Positions 34,093 through 43,271 of a stretch of DNA of 64,000 nucleotides are shown in pieces; the first letter of the stretch is position 1, and every line of letters starts with the position of its first letter. The stretch lies in contig CALANV010000043.1 of assembly GCA_937926175.1 (NCBI GenBank), positions 104,707 to 168,706 on the forward strand. Reading direction: 5' to 3'. The notes below the pieces were generated by a model. The model did no database searches and was not told where the DNA came from. It was given only the letters and a program-made list of their open reading frames with translations. Origin of the DNA: an uncultured Rhodospirillales bacterium (GTDB lineage Bacteria > Pseudomonadota > Alphaproteobacteria > CACIAM-22H2). The position numbers and the translations under genes are program-made.

Positions 34093-34661
34093 TGACCGCG
34101 GTGCGACGAAGACTGTTTTTCGATGAATGCGGTGCGCTGATCGCGGAGTTCGCCGTCGCGCTGCCGGTCCTAATCGTCCTGCTCCTGGCCGGTTTCGAGA
34201 TCTCGCGGTACGCCCTGCTGCATCAGAAGCTCGACCGGTTGGCCACGACCATGGCGGATCTGGTGGCGCAGGCCGAAACGATGACGGCCGAAGACATCGA
34301 TCTGCTTTTCCTCGCCTCCGAGCACGTCGCCTGGCCGTTCGACATCAAGACGCAGGGCGTGGTGATCGTCTCGTCGATCCGCGCCGCGCCGACATCGCCC
34401 AACGATCCGCCGGGGCCGCCGGTCGTCGTCTGGCAGCGCAGCGGGGGTGGAACGCTCACCGCGACGAGCCGGATCGGTGTCACATCGGGGCAGGCAACCC
34501 TTCCGGCCGGCCTCACCGTGGACAAGAACGACACCATCATTGCCGCCGAAGTGTTCTTCGAGTTCGAGCCGGTCTTCGTGCCGGCGATCATACCGGTGTC
34601 GCGGCTCTATCACCGTGCGTTCTACCGGCCGCGCCTGGGGGCGCTGTCCACCTTGGGTTAA
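34092..34661 (+). CDS. Second TadE/TadF-type pseudopilin
   Basis: 189 aa. N-terminal prepilin-like segment DECGALIAEFAVALPVLIVL, with cysteine in place of the usual residue before Gly-Ala-Leu, then the hydrophobic helix and FEISRYALLHQKLDRLATTM. The rest is a periplasmic domain ending VSRLYHRAFYRPR. It most likely fills the TadF role alongside TadE. The start ATG overlaps the tadE stop, so the two are coupled. Confidence 0.85.
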   Translation: MTAVRRRLFFDECGALIAEFAVALPVLIVLLLAGFEISRYALLHQKLDRLATTMADLVAQAETMTAEDIDLLFLASEHVAWPFDIKTQGVVIVSSIRAAPTSPNDPPGPPVVVWQRSGGGTLTATSRIGVTSGQATLPAGLTVDKNDTIIAAEVFFEFEPVFVPAIIPVSRLYHRAFYRPRLGALSTLG

Positions 34662-34859
34662 CGGAGGGGAGTCATGGGCATGTGACGGAACATCGTCGAC
34701 AGACGCCGCCGGGCGGCCGTCAGCCATTCGCACCGCCGCGTTCGGAACGTAGGTCGCGCCTTCGTGCTTGCAGACGCCCTGCGTTCCCGGCCGTTAACAT
34801 CCCGGTAAGCCCCGCCACCTAAGCTGGTCCGGGTTTCACCTGGGATCAACGAGGCCGGT

Positions 34860-35393
34860 TTGTCGACTGCCATCGTCAAAGCTGCCACGGGCGAGGGCCG
34901 CAAGCAGGCGGCGGCTGACACTGCGGAGGCGCCGAATGCGGTCAACGAAGCCTACTTCCTGCTGCCGCGGCTGATCGAGCGCATGCATCGTCGCTACCTC
35001 GACGTGCTGCGATTCGAGCTCACCAAGCTCGGCGTCGACGACCTCAACCCCGTACAGCTGATGCAGCTCCTCAACATCGACGAGGACATCTCCGTCCAGG
35101 AGCTCGTCGATCGCGGGCACTATGTCGGCTCCAGCGCGTTCTACAACATCAAGAAACTCGTCCAGACCGGCTACATCGAGCAGTCGCGGGCGCCGAGCGA
35201 CCGGCGGTCCGTGCGACTCAAGCTGACGAAGAAGGCCCAGGCACTCTGTGAGCATATCCGCGGCCAGCAGGCCGAACTCGGCGCCGCGTTCATGCGTCTC
35301 GCCGAGAAGGGCGTCGACCTCGAGGGCGCATACCGCACGCTGCGCAGCCTCGAGCGTTCGTGGGACGACTATCTCCGCTACGGAAAGTACTAG
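34860..35393 (+). CDS. MarR-type winged-helix regulator (LdtR-like)
   Basis: 177 aa, TTG start at 34860 after GAGG. The winged helix reads DLNPVQLMQLLNIDEDISVQ, HYVGSSAFYNIKKLVQTGYI and RAPSDRRSVRLKLTKKAQAL. It resembles the LdtR-like MarR group found across alphaproteobacteria, where members influence envelope and stress genes. It is followed by helical dimerisation segments. There is no adjacent L,D-transpeptidase gene here. The 198-base gap before it separates it from the pilus locus. Confidence 0.82.
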   Translation: MSTAIVKAATGEGRKQAAADTAEAPNAVNEAYFLLPRLIERMHRRYLDVLRFELTKLGVDDLNPVQLMQLLNIDEDISVQELVDRGHYVGSSAFYNIKKLVQTGYIEQSRAPSDRRSVRLKLTKKAQALCEHIRGQQAELGAAFMRLAEKGVDLEGAYRTLRSLERSWDDYLRYGKY

Positions 35394-35465
35394 GCCCGCC
35401 TCGGCGGATCGCCGGACGAGGCCGTGATAGGCCGCCGCCGTTTCGGCGCGGCCGTGCCGGGATGC

Positions 35466-36590
35466 TCAGTTCGCCTTTGCGCCGGCCACGGCCGTCGTGT
35501 CGGAAGCGGCCTCTTCATCGGCGCGCCAGTACGCGAGCATGGTCGTCGCCTGGTCGCGGCCGAGCGAGTCGTAGAACGCCAGGATGTTCTGCAGCTTCTC
35601 GCTGGGCATGACCTTGCTCTCGCCCTTGCGCGTCAGCAGGAAGATGGTGGCGAAGTTCGACCGGTCGATGCCGATCGACTTGCACGCAACGGCGAGCGGC
35701 TCGCCGCCCGGCTCGAAGATCACGCGCCGGGCCATACGCAGGTCCAGCCGGCAGAGCCGCGCGAAGCTTGCCGTGAAAGCGGTCACGTTGCCGCCGCGGA
35801 GTGCCTGAACCAGGAAACGCTCGTTCAGCTCGTCGATCTGTTCCAACCGTTCGACCAGGCCCTGGGCCAGTTCGTCCACCGAGGGCACGGCATTGGAGCT
35901 GAGGGCGCGTTTCGCCGAATTTTGAAGCGCGTCGTTGACGAACTCTTCGTCGATCCGGAAACGATCGACAATATGCTGGCGCAGGACCGCTGAAACCCAC
36001 CAGAACATCCGGTGCGCGAGCTTCGCCGGCAGATCCGGGCGATTCAGCAGCGGCTTCTGGTAACGCGCGACCTCCAGCGACTCGGCGACCAGGTATTCGA
36101 GGGCTCGCTGCGAAAGAACCGCATCCGGGTTGTTCAGAAGCTCCTCGATCACGTCGACTTCGCCGTGGTCCAGGATCGCGTCGGCGACGCGCTCGCCGAG
36201 CGGCTTCTGGAGCGCGATCGCGAGCCGGTGTTCGCGGGTCCGGTGGCGGACGATCTCGATCAGGTCGGGATCGCTGAGCACGCCGCTCTTGGTCAGGAGC
36301 GGCCGGGCGACGTCGATCTCGTCGTTGGCAAGCATCACGACCAGCTCGCGCGGGGCGGACGGCAGCTCGGCCAGACGTTTGGCGAGGTCCTGACGGATCT
36401 CCATCTCGATGTCGTGGATCAGGGTACCCAAAACCTCGACCATCAGCTGACGCTCGCTGCTGGCGAGCGACTGGTCGGATTGGATGAAAATTTCCGACAA
36501 TTCACCGAAGAGCTGGGCCCGATCCTCCGGGTTGTTCTTCTCGGCCAGCCGGCAAAGCCGTTGCATTTCTGATTGCCGGGACTCGTCCAT
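35466..36590 (-). CDS. DUF2336 domain protein
   Basis: 374 aa, entirely helical with HEAT-like repeats (LVVMLANDEIDVARPLLTKS, LIEIVRHRTREHRLAIALQ, VIEELLNNPDAVLSQRALEY). The family is confined largely to alphaproteobacteria and has no established biochemical role. No signal peptide or membrane helix, so cytoplasmic. Start ATG at 36590. It is followed (minus strand) by a small gap and faces the MarR gene. Confidence 0.85.
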   Translation of the reverse strand: MDESRQSEMQRLCRLAEKNNPEDRAQLFGELSEIFIQSDQSLASSERQLMVEVLGTLIHDIEMEIRQDLAKRLAELPSAPRELVVMLANDEIDVARPLLTKSGVLSDPDLIEIVRHRTREHRLAIALQKPLGERVADAILDHGEVDVIEELLNNPDAVLSQRALEYLVAESLEVARYQKPLLNRPDLPAKLAHRMFWWVSAVLRQHIVDRFRIDEEFVNDALQNSAKRALSSNAVPSVDELAQGLVERLEQIDELNERFLVQALRGGNVTAFTASFARLCRLDLRMARRVIFEPGGEPLAVACKSIGIDRSNFATIFLLTRKGESKVMPSEKLQNILAFYDSLGRDQATTMLAYWRADEEAASDTTAVAGAKAN

Positions 36591-36751
36591 TTGTGCGCTC
36601 CGGTTCCACCCCTGCGGTCAAAGGCACACGCAGCCGACGACGATGCACGCGTCGCAACGTTAAGTGTCGAACGGCAGAAGCTAAAGAAGTCTAAATCCCG
36701 GGTACGGAAAGACGTCGTCGGCGCAGCGCCGCCCGGCCGGCCGGGTGGCGG

Positions 36752-38089
36752 TCAGGCGTCGGCCTGCTGGATTTCCCGTACCAGGGTGTCGGCGATCCGG
36801 CTGATCAGGGTCCGGTCTTCGCCTTCGACCATGACCCGGATCAGCGGCTCGGTTCCGGATTTGCGGACGAGGATCCGCCCCTGGGGGCCGAGCATCGCCT
36901 CGGCGTCCCGAATCGCTTCCTTGACGCGGGCGGACTCGAGCGGCATGCCCCCGTTGATCCGGACGTTGCGGAGGAGCTGCGGCATCGGCTCGAACACGCG
37001 GCAGACCTCGGACGCACGTCGGTTCGATTGAACGAGCACGGCGAGCATCTGCAGGGCCGCGATGAGGCCATCGCCGGTCGTCGCATAGTCCGACAGGATG
37101 ATATGGCCCGATTGTTCGCCGCCCACGTTAAAGTTGTGTTCGCGCATCATTTCGAACACGTAGCGGTCGCCGACCGGCGCCCGTGCCAGGCGAAGGCTGT
37201 GCCCCTGCAGGTAGCGCTCGAGCCCAAGGTTGGACATAACGGTGCCGACCACGCCGCCGCCCTTGAGACGACCGGCCCGATGCCATGACGTCGCGATCAG
37301 GGCCATGACCTGGTCGCCGTCGATGATCTGGCCGTTCTCGTCGATCATCAACAGCCGGTCGGCATCGCCATCCAGCGCGATGCCGAGGTCAGCGCGATAG
37401 GTCCGCACCTGTTCCTGGAGCGCGTGGGGGTGGGTGGCGCCACAGTCCTTGTTGATGTTGAACCCGTCGGGGTTGACGCCGATCGGGATGACCTCGGCGC
37501 CGAGTTCCCATAGCACCGTCGGCGCGACCTTGTATGCGGCCCCGTTGGCGCAATCGACCACGATGCGCAGGTCGCCCAATCGCAGGCCCTTGGGAAAGGT
37601 CGCCTTGACGAATTCGATGTAGCGGCCCGCGGCGTCGTCGATGCGTTTGGCGCGACCGAGCTGGTCGGGTGCTGCAAGGCCGGAGCGGTCATCCAGGTCG
37701 CGCTCGATCGCCAGCTCGATCTCATCCGAGAGCTTGCAGCCGTCGGGACCGAACAGCTTGATGCCGTTGTCGGCGTACGGATTGTGCGAAGCGGAGATCA
37801 CGACGCCGAGGTCGGCCCTGAGCGACCGGGTCAGCATCGCGATGGCCGGGGTGGGCAGGGGGCCGACGAGCATCACGTCCATGCCGATCGACACGAACCC
37901 GGCGGTCATGGCCGGCTCCAGCATGTAACCGGAAAGCCGCGTGTCCTTGCCGATGACGACGCGACCACCGTGCCGGCCGCGCGTGAAATAACGCCCGGCC
38001 GCCGTCGCCACTTTCATCGCGATTTCCGCGGTCATCGGCTCCGTGTTTGCCGTTCCGCGAATCCCGTCAGTTCCGAAGAGCTTGCGCAC
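36752..38089 (-). CDS. glmM: Phosphoglucosamine mutase GlmM
   Basis: 445 aa, normal for GlmM. It converts glucosamine-6-phosphate to glucosamine-1-phosphate. Motifs: KLFGTDGIRGTANTEPMT at the start, phosphoserine loop VVISASHNPYADNGIKLFG, metal loop ALDGDADRLLMID, sugar loop GGEQSGHII and the C-terminal phosphate loop VRKSGTEPLIRVMVEG. The start is GTG at 38089 with AAGGGTG upstream. It diverges from glmU-glmS; the three genes together carry fructose-6-phosphate to UDP-GlcNAc. Confidence 0.95.
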   Translation of the reverse strand: MRKLFGTDGIRGTANTEPMTAEIAMKVATAAGRYFTRGRHGGRVVIGKDTRLSGYMLEPAMTAGFVSIGMDVMLVGPLPTPAIAMLTRSLRADLGVVISASHNPYADNGIKLFGPDGCKLSDEIELAIERDLDDRSGLAAPDQLGRAKRIDDAAGRYIEFVKATFPKGLRLGDLRIVVDCANGAAYKVAPTVLWELGAEVIPIGVNPDGFNINKDCGATHPHALQEQVRTYRADLGIALDGDADRLLMIDENGQIIDGDQVMALIATSWHRAGRLKGGGVVGTVMSNLGLERYLQGHSLRLARAPVGDRYVFEMMREHNFNVGGEQSGHIILSDYATTGDGLIAALQMLAVLVQSNRRASEVCRVFEPMPQLLRNVRINGGMPLESARVKEAIRDAEAMLGPQGRILVRKSGTEPLIRVMVEGEDRTLISRIADTLVREIQQADA

Positions 38090-38532
38090 CCCGCACCCTT
38101 GACCACTGTCCATGAAGAACCTGCGGCGCCGGTTGTGCCGTATGATGTGTCCGGATGATAGGGGCGATGGCGGATCTTGGGCAAGCAAACCGACACCGGG
38201 CCGGTGGTCGTAACCGTATAACCGGCCTGCACTCGACGACCGGCGCGGCGTCGGTCTCCCCATGGGGGATGGCGACCCGCATGGGACAAGGCGGCGTCCG
38301 TTTGGCCAAGTTGATCGATGTGCCGATCCGGGCGATCGTCGCATCCTGAGACAATGCGACGCCTGCAGCCCTACCGACGCGTGTAACAATTCGCAATAAG
38401 ATGTGAGTTGAAGCTATCCGACTCCAATCATATTTCGCGCCTCGTCAAATGCGCCGCATGGCTTTTGCCATTTGAACTTTTCTTCATTTGCGGTAGCGAA
38501 TGGCAACATTCGCATCGAAGCGAGGTGGAGAA
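38090..38532. promoter_or_regulatory. Divergent glmM / glmU control region
   Basis: A 443-base stretch with no convincing long gene. Its right part (about 38380-38520) is AT-richer and should hold the glmU-glmS promoter; the glmM promoter must lie left of it. No riboswitch or glmS-ribozyme pattern is recognised. It ends in GAGGTGG, the ribosome site of a short leader frame. Confidence 0.4.
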
Positions 38533-38604
38533 ATGATCAATGGGTTGGTGTCGTCGCAGACCACGCGTTTGCAGGACGGCTTCCGTTCGGCGGGCGGATA
38601 CTGA
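38533..38604 (+). CDS. Possible 23-residue leader peptide upstream of glmU
   Basis: ATG at 38533 has AGGTGGAG 7 bases upstream, stronger than anything before glmU. The frame (starts MINGLVSS, ends SAGGY) stops at 38602-38604, only 3 bases before the glmU ATG. This arrangement would couple glmU translation to the leader. Nothing is known of the peptide; the call rests on spacing alone. Confidence 0.35.
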   Translation: MINGLVSSQTTRLQDGFRSAGGY

Positions 38605-38607
38605 GCG

Positions 38608-39999
38608 ATGAGTCCGGCATTCACGGCTGTCGTCCTTGCCGCCGGCCTCGGCACCCGCATGAAATCGGCGCGCCCCAAGGTTCTGCACGAGATCGGCGGG
38701 CGGCCGCTGATCGGCCATGTGGTCGCCACGCTGGCCGCAATGCGCCCATCCCGAATCGTGCTCGTCATCGGTCCGGAGATGGACGAGGTGACCGCCGCCG
38801 CTCATGCCGCGGCAGCGGACGTGCCGATCACCGCCGTCGTGCAGCATGAGCGTAAGGGAACGGCACACGCCGTACTGGCTGCCAAGGACGTTTTGGCCGC
38901 CGTTCGCGAGGACGTGGTCATCGCCTTCGGCGACACCCCTCTTGTCCGCCCCGAGACGCTGGAGCGTCTGCTGGCCGCGCGTCGCGGCACGGACGGTCGC
39001 AGCCGCGCCGTCGCCGTGATCGGCATGCGCCCGGCCGATCCGGGTCCCTACGGGCGGCTCGTCACCGGGGCGGACGGCACGCTCGAGCGGATCGTCGAGG
39101 CCAAGGACGCGAGTCCGGCCGAGGCGGCGATCACTCTGTGCAATGCCGGGGTGATGGCCGTCGACGGCACCCGGTTGCTCGACCTGCTGGCGAAGGTTCG
39201 GCCCGACAACACCAAGGGCGAGTTTTATCTGACGGACCTGGTCGCGCTCGCCCGTACCGATGGCCTGGAATGCGGCTACATCGAGGCGCCGGCCGACGAA
39301 CTCATCGGCATCAACTCGCGCGCCGAGCTTGCCGCGGCCGAGACGCTGTTCCAGACGCGGGCCCGCAATGCCGCCATGGCGAACGGCGCGACGCTCATCG
39401 ACCCTGCGACTGTCTGGTTCAGTTACGATACGAGGCTGGGGCAGGACGTCACGGTCGGGCCGATGGTGGTGTTCGGCCCCGGCGTCGAGGTCCGCGACGG
39501 CGTCGTGATCCGCGGATTCTGTCATATCGAGGGGGCGGTCATCGAGACCGGCGCGATTGTCGGTCCGTTCGCGCGCCTGCGTCCCGGCGCCGTCATCGGG
39601 CCCGATGTTCACATCGGCAACTTCGTCGAAATCAAGGCCGCGCGCGTCGAGCGCGGGGCGAAAATCAATCACCTGGCCTATGTCGGCGACGCGCGGGTCG
39701 GTGCCAGGGCGAATGTCGGGGCCGGGACGGTCACGGTCAACTATGACGGCTTCACCAAGTCGTTTACCGATATCGGGGCCGGTGCCTTCATCGGCTCCAA
39801 CTCGTCACTGGTGGCGCCCGTCACGGTCGGCGACGGCGCCATCGTCGCCGCAGGAAGCGTGATCACGGCCGACGTTGCGCCGGACGCGATCGCATTCGGT
39901 CGGGCGCGGCAGGTCGAGAAGCCGGGGCGGGCCAAGGCGTTCCGCGACGCCAAGGCCGTGGAGAAGGCGAAGAAGGTCCGGGACGGGCGGAAGGATTGA
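38608..39999 (+). CDS. glmU: Bifunctional UDP-GlcNAc pyrophosphorylase / GlcN-1-P acetyltransferase GlmU
   Basis: 463 aa. N-terminal uridylyltransferase (VLAAGLGTRMKSARPKVLHE, QHERKGTAHAVL, CNAGVMAVDG) and C-terminal left-handed beta-helix acetyltransferase (IGPDVHIGNFVEIKAARVER, HLAYVGDARVGARANVGAG, VNYDGFTKS, FIGSNSSLVAPV). It acetylates GlcN-1-P and then makes UDP-GlcNAc for peptidoglycan and lipid A. It is followed after 4 bases by glmS. A short leader frame ends 3 bases upstream. Confidence 0.96.
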   Translation: MSPAFTAVVLAAGLGTRMKSARPKVLHEIGGRPLIGHVVATLAAMRPSRIVLVIGPEMDEVTAAAHAAAADVPITAVVQHERKGTAHAVLAAKDVLAAVREDVVIAFGDTPLVRPETLERLLAARRGTDGRSRAVAVIGMRPADPGPYGRLVTGADGTLERIVEAKDASPAEAAITLCNAGVMAVDGTRLLDLLAKVRPDNTKGEFYLTDLVALARTDGLECGYIEAPADELIGINSRAELAAAETLFQTRARNAAMANGATLIDPATVWFSYDTRLGQDVTVGPMVVFGPGVEVRDGVVIRGFCHIEGAVIETGAIVGPFARLRPGAVIGPDVHIGNFVEIKAARVERGAKINHLAYVGDARVGARANVGAGTVTVNYDGFTKSFTDIGAGAFIGSNSSLVAPVTVGDGAIVAAGSVITADVAPDAIAFGRARQVEKPGRAKAFRDAKAVEKAKKVRDGRKD

Positions 40000-40003
40000 A
40001 GCG

Positions 40004-41827
40004 ATGTGTGGAATCATCGGCATCGTCGGCAGGACGGAAGTCGCGCCGTCATTGATCGAAGCCCTCAAGCGGCTCGAATATCGCGGCTACGACTCGGCCG
40101 GAATCGCGACCGTGGTGAACGGCACGATCGAGCGGCGCCGCGCCGAAGGAAAGATCGCCAGGCTCGAGGCGCTTCTCGACCGGAATCGGCTGCCGGGTAC
40201 GACCGGAATCGGCCATACGCGCTGGGCAACGCACGGTGCGCCCAACGAGACCAATGCGCATCCGCACGCAACGCACCGCGTCGCCGTGGTCCACAACGGC
40301 ATCATCGAGAACTTCCAGGTGCTGCGGGCCGAACTCGAAGCGAAGGGGTGCTGCTTCCAGACCGAGACCGACACCGAGGTGATCGCACATCTCCTCACCG
40401 TCCTGATCGAGGAGGGAATGACGCCGGAGCAGGCGATGGCGGCAGCACTCCAGCGGTTCGAAGGAGCATTCGCGCTCGCCGTCCTGGTTGCCGGTTGCGA
40501 GGACATGCTGCTCGCTGCGCGGCGAGGGTCGCCGCTCGCCGTCGGTTACGGCGATGGCGAAATGTTCGTCGGCTCCGACGCGCTGGCGCTCGCGCCGTTC
40601 ACGCGACGCATCGCCTATCTCGAAGACGGCGACTGGGCCGTCATCACGGCGACGGGTGCCACCATCTTCGACAAGGAATCGAAGCCCGCGACCCGCACGA
40701 TACGTGAGACGGCCTTGAGTGGCGCATTGATCGGCAAGGGCAATCATCGCCACTTCATGCACAAGGAGATCCACGAGCAGCCGGCCGTGATCGGCGACAC
40801 GCTCAGGGTTTACCTAAACCCGGCGACCCGCACGATCGCCCTGCCGCCGCTGCCGTTCGACTTCGCCACGATGACGAAGTTGAACATCGTCGCCTGCGGT
40901 ACGTCGTACTACGCCGGCATGGTCGCGAAGTACTGGTTCGAGACGCTTGCGCGCCTGCCGGTGGAGGTCGACATCGCATCGGAGTTCCGCTATCGCGATC
41001 CGCCGCTCGTCGACGGCAGCGTCAGTCTTTTCATCTCGCAATCCGGCGAGACGATCGACACGTTGTCGGCCCTGCGTCACGTTCGCGCCGCCGGACAGAA
41101 GACCGCCGCGATCGTCAACGTTCCCGAGAGCTCGATCGCCCGCGAGGCGGATGTCGTGTTCCCGACGCATGCTGGGCCGGAAATCGGCGTCGCTTCGACC
41201 AAGGCTCTCACCACCCAGCTCACCGTGCTTGCATGCCTTGCGATCCATGCCGGGCGGGCGCGCGGCAAGCTGGATGCGGGCCATGCGGGCGACCTCGCCG
41301 TGGCACTGATGGAAGCACCGGCGCGCGTGTCCGAAGTACTGGCCCACGACGACAAGATCCGCGAACTGGCGCATACGATCGCCGAAGCGCGCGACGTGCT
41401 CTATCTTGGCCGGGGGACGTCCTATCCGATCGCGCTTGAGGGTGCGCTCAAGCTCAAGGAAATCTCGTACATCCATGCCGAAGGTTATCCGGCCGGCGAG
41501 ATGAAGCACGGGCCCATCGCCCTCATCGACGAACACGTGCCGGTCATCTTCGTAGCCCCCGCCGACGGGGCATTCGAAAAGACGGCGTCGAACGTGCAGG
41601 AAGTCGCCGCCCGTGGCGGTCGGGTCATTCTGCTGAGCGATGCCGACGGGATCGGCCGGCTGAAGCGTCTGGCGGCGGCAAGCGTTGAGATGCCGCGCAC
41701 CCATCCCTTCGTGGCGCCGATCCTCTATGCCGTGCCGGTGCAGCTGCTCGCCTACCACACGGCGGTCCTGAAAGGCACGGATGTCGATCAGCCCCGCAAT
41801 CTTGCAAAAAGCGTTACCGTCGAATAA
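40004..41827 (+). CDS. glmS: Glutamine-fructose-6-phosphate aminotransferase (isomerizing) GlmS
   Basis: 607 aa. The mature N-terminus MCGIIGIVG exposes Cys1, the glutamine-hydrolysing nucleophile; HTRWATHGAPNETNAHPH and HNGIIENF complete the glutaminase site. Two SIS domains follow (NIVACGTSYYAGMVAKYWFE, SQSGETIDTLSALRH, STKALTTQLTVL, GRGTSYPIALEGALKLKEIS). It produces glucosamine-6-phosphate, the first step of the pathway shared with GlmM and GlmU. ATG is only 4 bases after the glmU stop region, so co-transcribed. Confidence 0.96.
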   Translation: MCGIIGIVGRTEVAPSLIEALKRLEYRGYDSAGIATVVNGTIERRRAEGKIARLEALLDRNRLPGTTGIGHTRWATHGAPNETNAHPHATHRVAVVHNGIIENFQVLRAELEAKGCCFQTETDTEVIAHLLTVLIEEGMTPEQAMAAALQRFEGAFALAVLVAGCEDMLLAARRGSPLAVGYGDGEMFVGSDALALAPFTRRIAYLEDGDWAVITATGATIFDKESKPATRTIRETALSGALIGKGNHRHFMHKEIHEQPAVIGDTLRVYLNPATRTIALPPLPFDFATMTKLNIVACGTSYYAGMVAKYWFETLARLPVEVDIASEFRYRDPPLVDGSVSLFISQSGETIDTLSALRHVRAAGQKTAAIVNVPESSIAREADVVFPTHAGPEIGVASTKALTTQLTVLACLAIHAGRARGKLDAGHAGDLAVALMEAPARVSEVLAHDDKIRELAHTIAEARDVLYLGRGTSYPIALEGALKLKEISYIHAEGYPAGEMKHGPIALIDEHVPVIFVAPADGAFEKTASNVQEVAARGGRVILLSDADGIGRLKRLAAASVEMPRTHPFVAPILYAVPVQLLAYHTAVLKGTDVDQPRNLAKSVTVE

Positions 41828-41872
41828 CTGCCAGATTGCCCATCCTGGGTATATTACGATGACCCCGCCTCT

Positions 41873-41897
41873 GACGTACCCTGTTCCAGGGTGCGTC
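41873..41897 (+). promoter_or_regulatory. Hairpin that sequesters the epimerase ribosome site
   Basis: An 11-bp stem with one G-T wobble (41873-41883 with 41887-41897) and TTC loop, ending 4 bases before the epimerase ATG. The only ribosome-site candidate (AGGG, 41888-41891) is within its 3' arm. There is no T tract, so it is a poor terminator; a translational switch is possible. Confidence 0.45.
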
Positions 41898-41901
41898 CGA
41901 A

Positions 41902-42849
41902 ATGGCGACTTATCTTGTCACTGGTGGCTGCGGGTTCATCGGCTCGCATTTGTGCGATGCGCTGATCGCGCGCGGACACCGGATTCGCGTTCTTGACGAC
42001 TTGTCGAACGGCAGTCCCGCCAATCTCGACCCGAGGGCGGAGCTGTTCAAGGGCGACGTCGCTGATCCGGACACCGTTGCCGCGTGCGCGGCGGACGTCG
42101 ACGGCATCTATCATCTTGCCGCCGTGACGTCGGTCGCGCGCGCGAACGAGGCGTGGATCGCCACGCACAGGACCAACCTGACCGGGACGATTGCCGTGCT
42201 GGACGCGGCGCGGCGCGGCCGGGCCGGCCCGATCCCGGTGGTGTTCGCGTCGTCTGCGGCCGTATACGGGGCCAGCGACGAGCTGCCGCTGGTCGAGAAC
42301 GGATCCGTCCAGCCGATCTCGGCATACGGTGCCGACAAGCTCGGCTGTGAGCTGCATGCACGAATTGCCGGGCTGGTCCATGGCGTGCCGACGGTCGGAC
42401 TGCGGTTCTTCAACGTGTATGGCCCACGCCAGGACCCGCAGTCCCAATACTCGGGCGTCATCTCGATCTTCTGGAGCCGCCTGAAGCGTGGACTGCCCCT
42501 TCAGGTCTTCGGGGACGGTCGCCAGGAGCGCGATTTCGTCTATGTCCACGACGTCGTTCGGGCGCTCGTCCTGGCGATGGGGGCGGCGACCCCCAACGCG
42601 CCCCTCTACAACGTCTGCACCGGCACGGCGACGTCGGTTCTCGAACTCGCAAGGCTGCTCGGCACGCTGTTTGGCCGCGAGCCGGTGGTCGAGTTCAAGC
42701 CGCCGCGACCAGGCGACATCCGGCGCTCCGTCGGCAATCCGACCCGGATCGAAGCGGAACTCGGATGGCGGCCGCGCACGCCGCTGCATACCGGTCTTGA
42801 GGCGATGATCACCGCGGCGGAATCCGAACCGGCCCTAGCGACGGGTTGA
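41902..42849 (+). CDS. NAD-dependent sugar epimerase/dehydratase (UDP-hexose 4-epimerase-like)
   Basis: A 315-aa extended SDR. NAD motif TGGCGFIGSHLCDALIARG; catalytic Ser in VVFASSAAVYG and YxxxK in AYGADKLG; substrate-binding parts FFNVYGPRQDPQSQYSGVIS and FGDGRQERDFVYVHDVV. This pattern suits UDP-glucose or UDP-GlcNAc 4-epimerases and related nucleotide-sugar dehydratases. The position just after glmUS, which make UDP-GlcNAc, favours a UDP-GlcNAc-derived substrate. It is not necessarily part of the glmUS transcript. Confidence 0.82.
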   Translation: MATYLVTGGCGFIGSHLCDALIARGHRIRVLDDLSNGSPANLDPRAELFKGDVADPDTVAACAADVDGIYHLAAVTSVARANEAWIATHRTNLTGTIAVLDAARRGRAGPIPVVFASSAAVYGASDELPLVENGSVQPISAYGADKLGCELHARIAGLVHGVPTVGLRFFNVYGPRQDPQSQYSGVISIFWSRLKRGLPLQVFGDGRQERDFVYVHDVVRALVLAMGAATPNAPLYNVCTGTATSVLELARLLGTLFGREPVVEFKPPRPGDIRRSVGNPTRIEAELGWRPRTPLHTGLEAMITAAESEPALATG

Positions 42850-42891
42850 TCGTCCCTCGACCCGTGCCGTTGCCAGGGATCGCAAACAAAA

Positions 42892-42914
42892 GGCCCGCCA
42901 TGGAATGGCGGGCC
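42892..42914 (-). terminator. Rho-independent terminator of rpmB
   Basis: A 10-bp perfect stem (42892-42901 with 42905-42914) with a 3-base loop. Read on the minus strand, it is followed by TTTTGTTTG. It lies 38 bases after the rpmB stop. Confidence 0.8.
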
Positions 42915-42951
42915 AAGTGACAAGATCGGAAAAAGAAGCCGCCGTTAAGGC

Positions 42952-43245
42952 TTACGCCGCGCTGCGTGCACGGGCCTGTTCGACCTGCCGCTTCAGCCGG
43001 CGCAGATTCTGATCGAGCTTCGAGTCCGCCGTGCCGAGCAGCCACGCGTCGAGACCGCCGCAATGCTCGATGGTGCGCAGGCCGCGCGCGGACAGGCGCA
43101 GGCGCACGGTGCGGCCCAACGCATCCGACAGAAGAGACGTCACCTGCAGGTTCGGCATGAACCGGCGCTTGGTCTTGTTGTTGGCGTGGCTGACGTTATT
43201 GCCAACCAGGACAGCTTTTCCGGTGACCGCGCAACGACGGGCCAT
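42952..43245 (-). CDS. rpmB: 50S ribosomal protein L28
   Basis: 97 aa in the long alphaproteobacterial form. MARRCAVTGKAVLVGNNVSH, then NKTKRRFMPNLQVTSLLSDA and RLRLSARGLRTIEHCGGLD. ATG at 43245 has GAGG upstream; the first residues match the L28 N-terminus, ruling out an ATG at 43272. Flanked by clear terminators on both sides, so a single-gene transcript. Confidence 0.96.
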   Translation of the reverse strand: MARRCAVTGKAVLVGNNVSHANNKTKRRFMPNLQVTSLLSDALGRTVRLRLSARGLRTIEHCGGLDAWLLGTADSKLDQNLRRLKRQVEQARARSAA

Positions 43246-43271
43246 GACGCAAATCCTCATAAAACCGGGCA

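Noticed and set aside
40004..41827. glmS ribozyme or riboswitch upstream of glmS or glmU
   Set aside because: Only 4 bases separate glmU and glmS, and the region before glmU shows no ribozyme-like fold; that class is mainly in Firmicutes.
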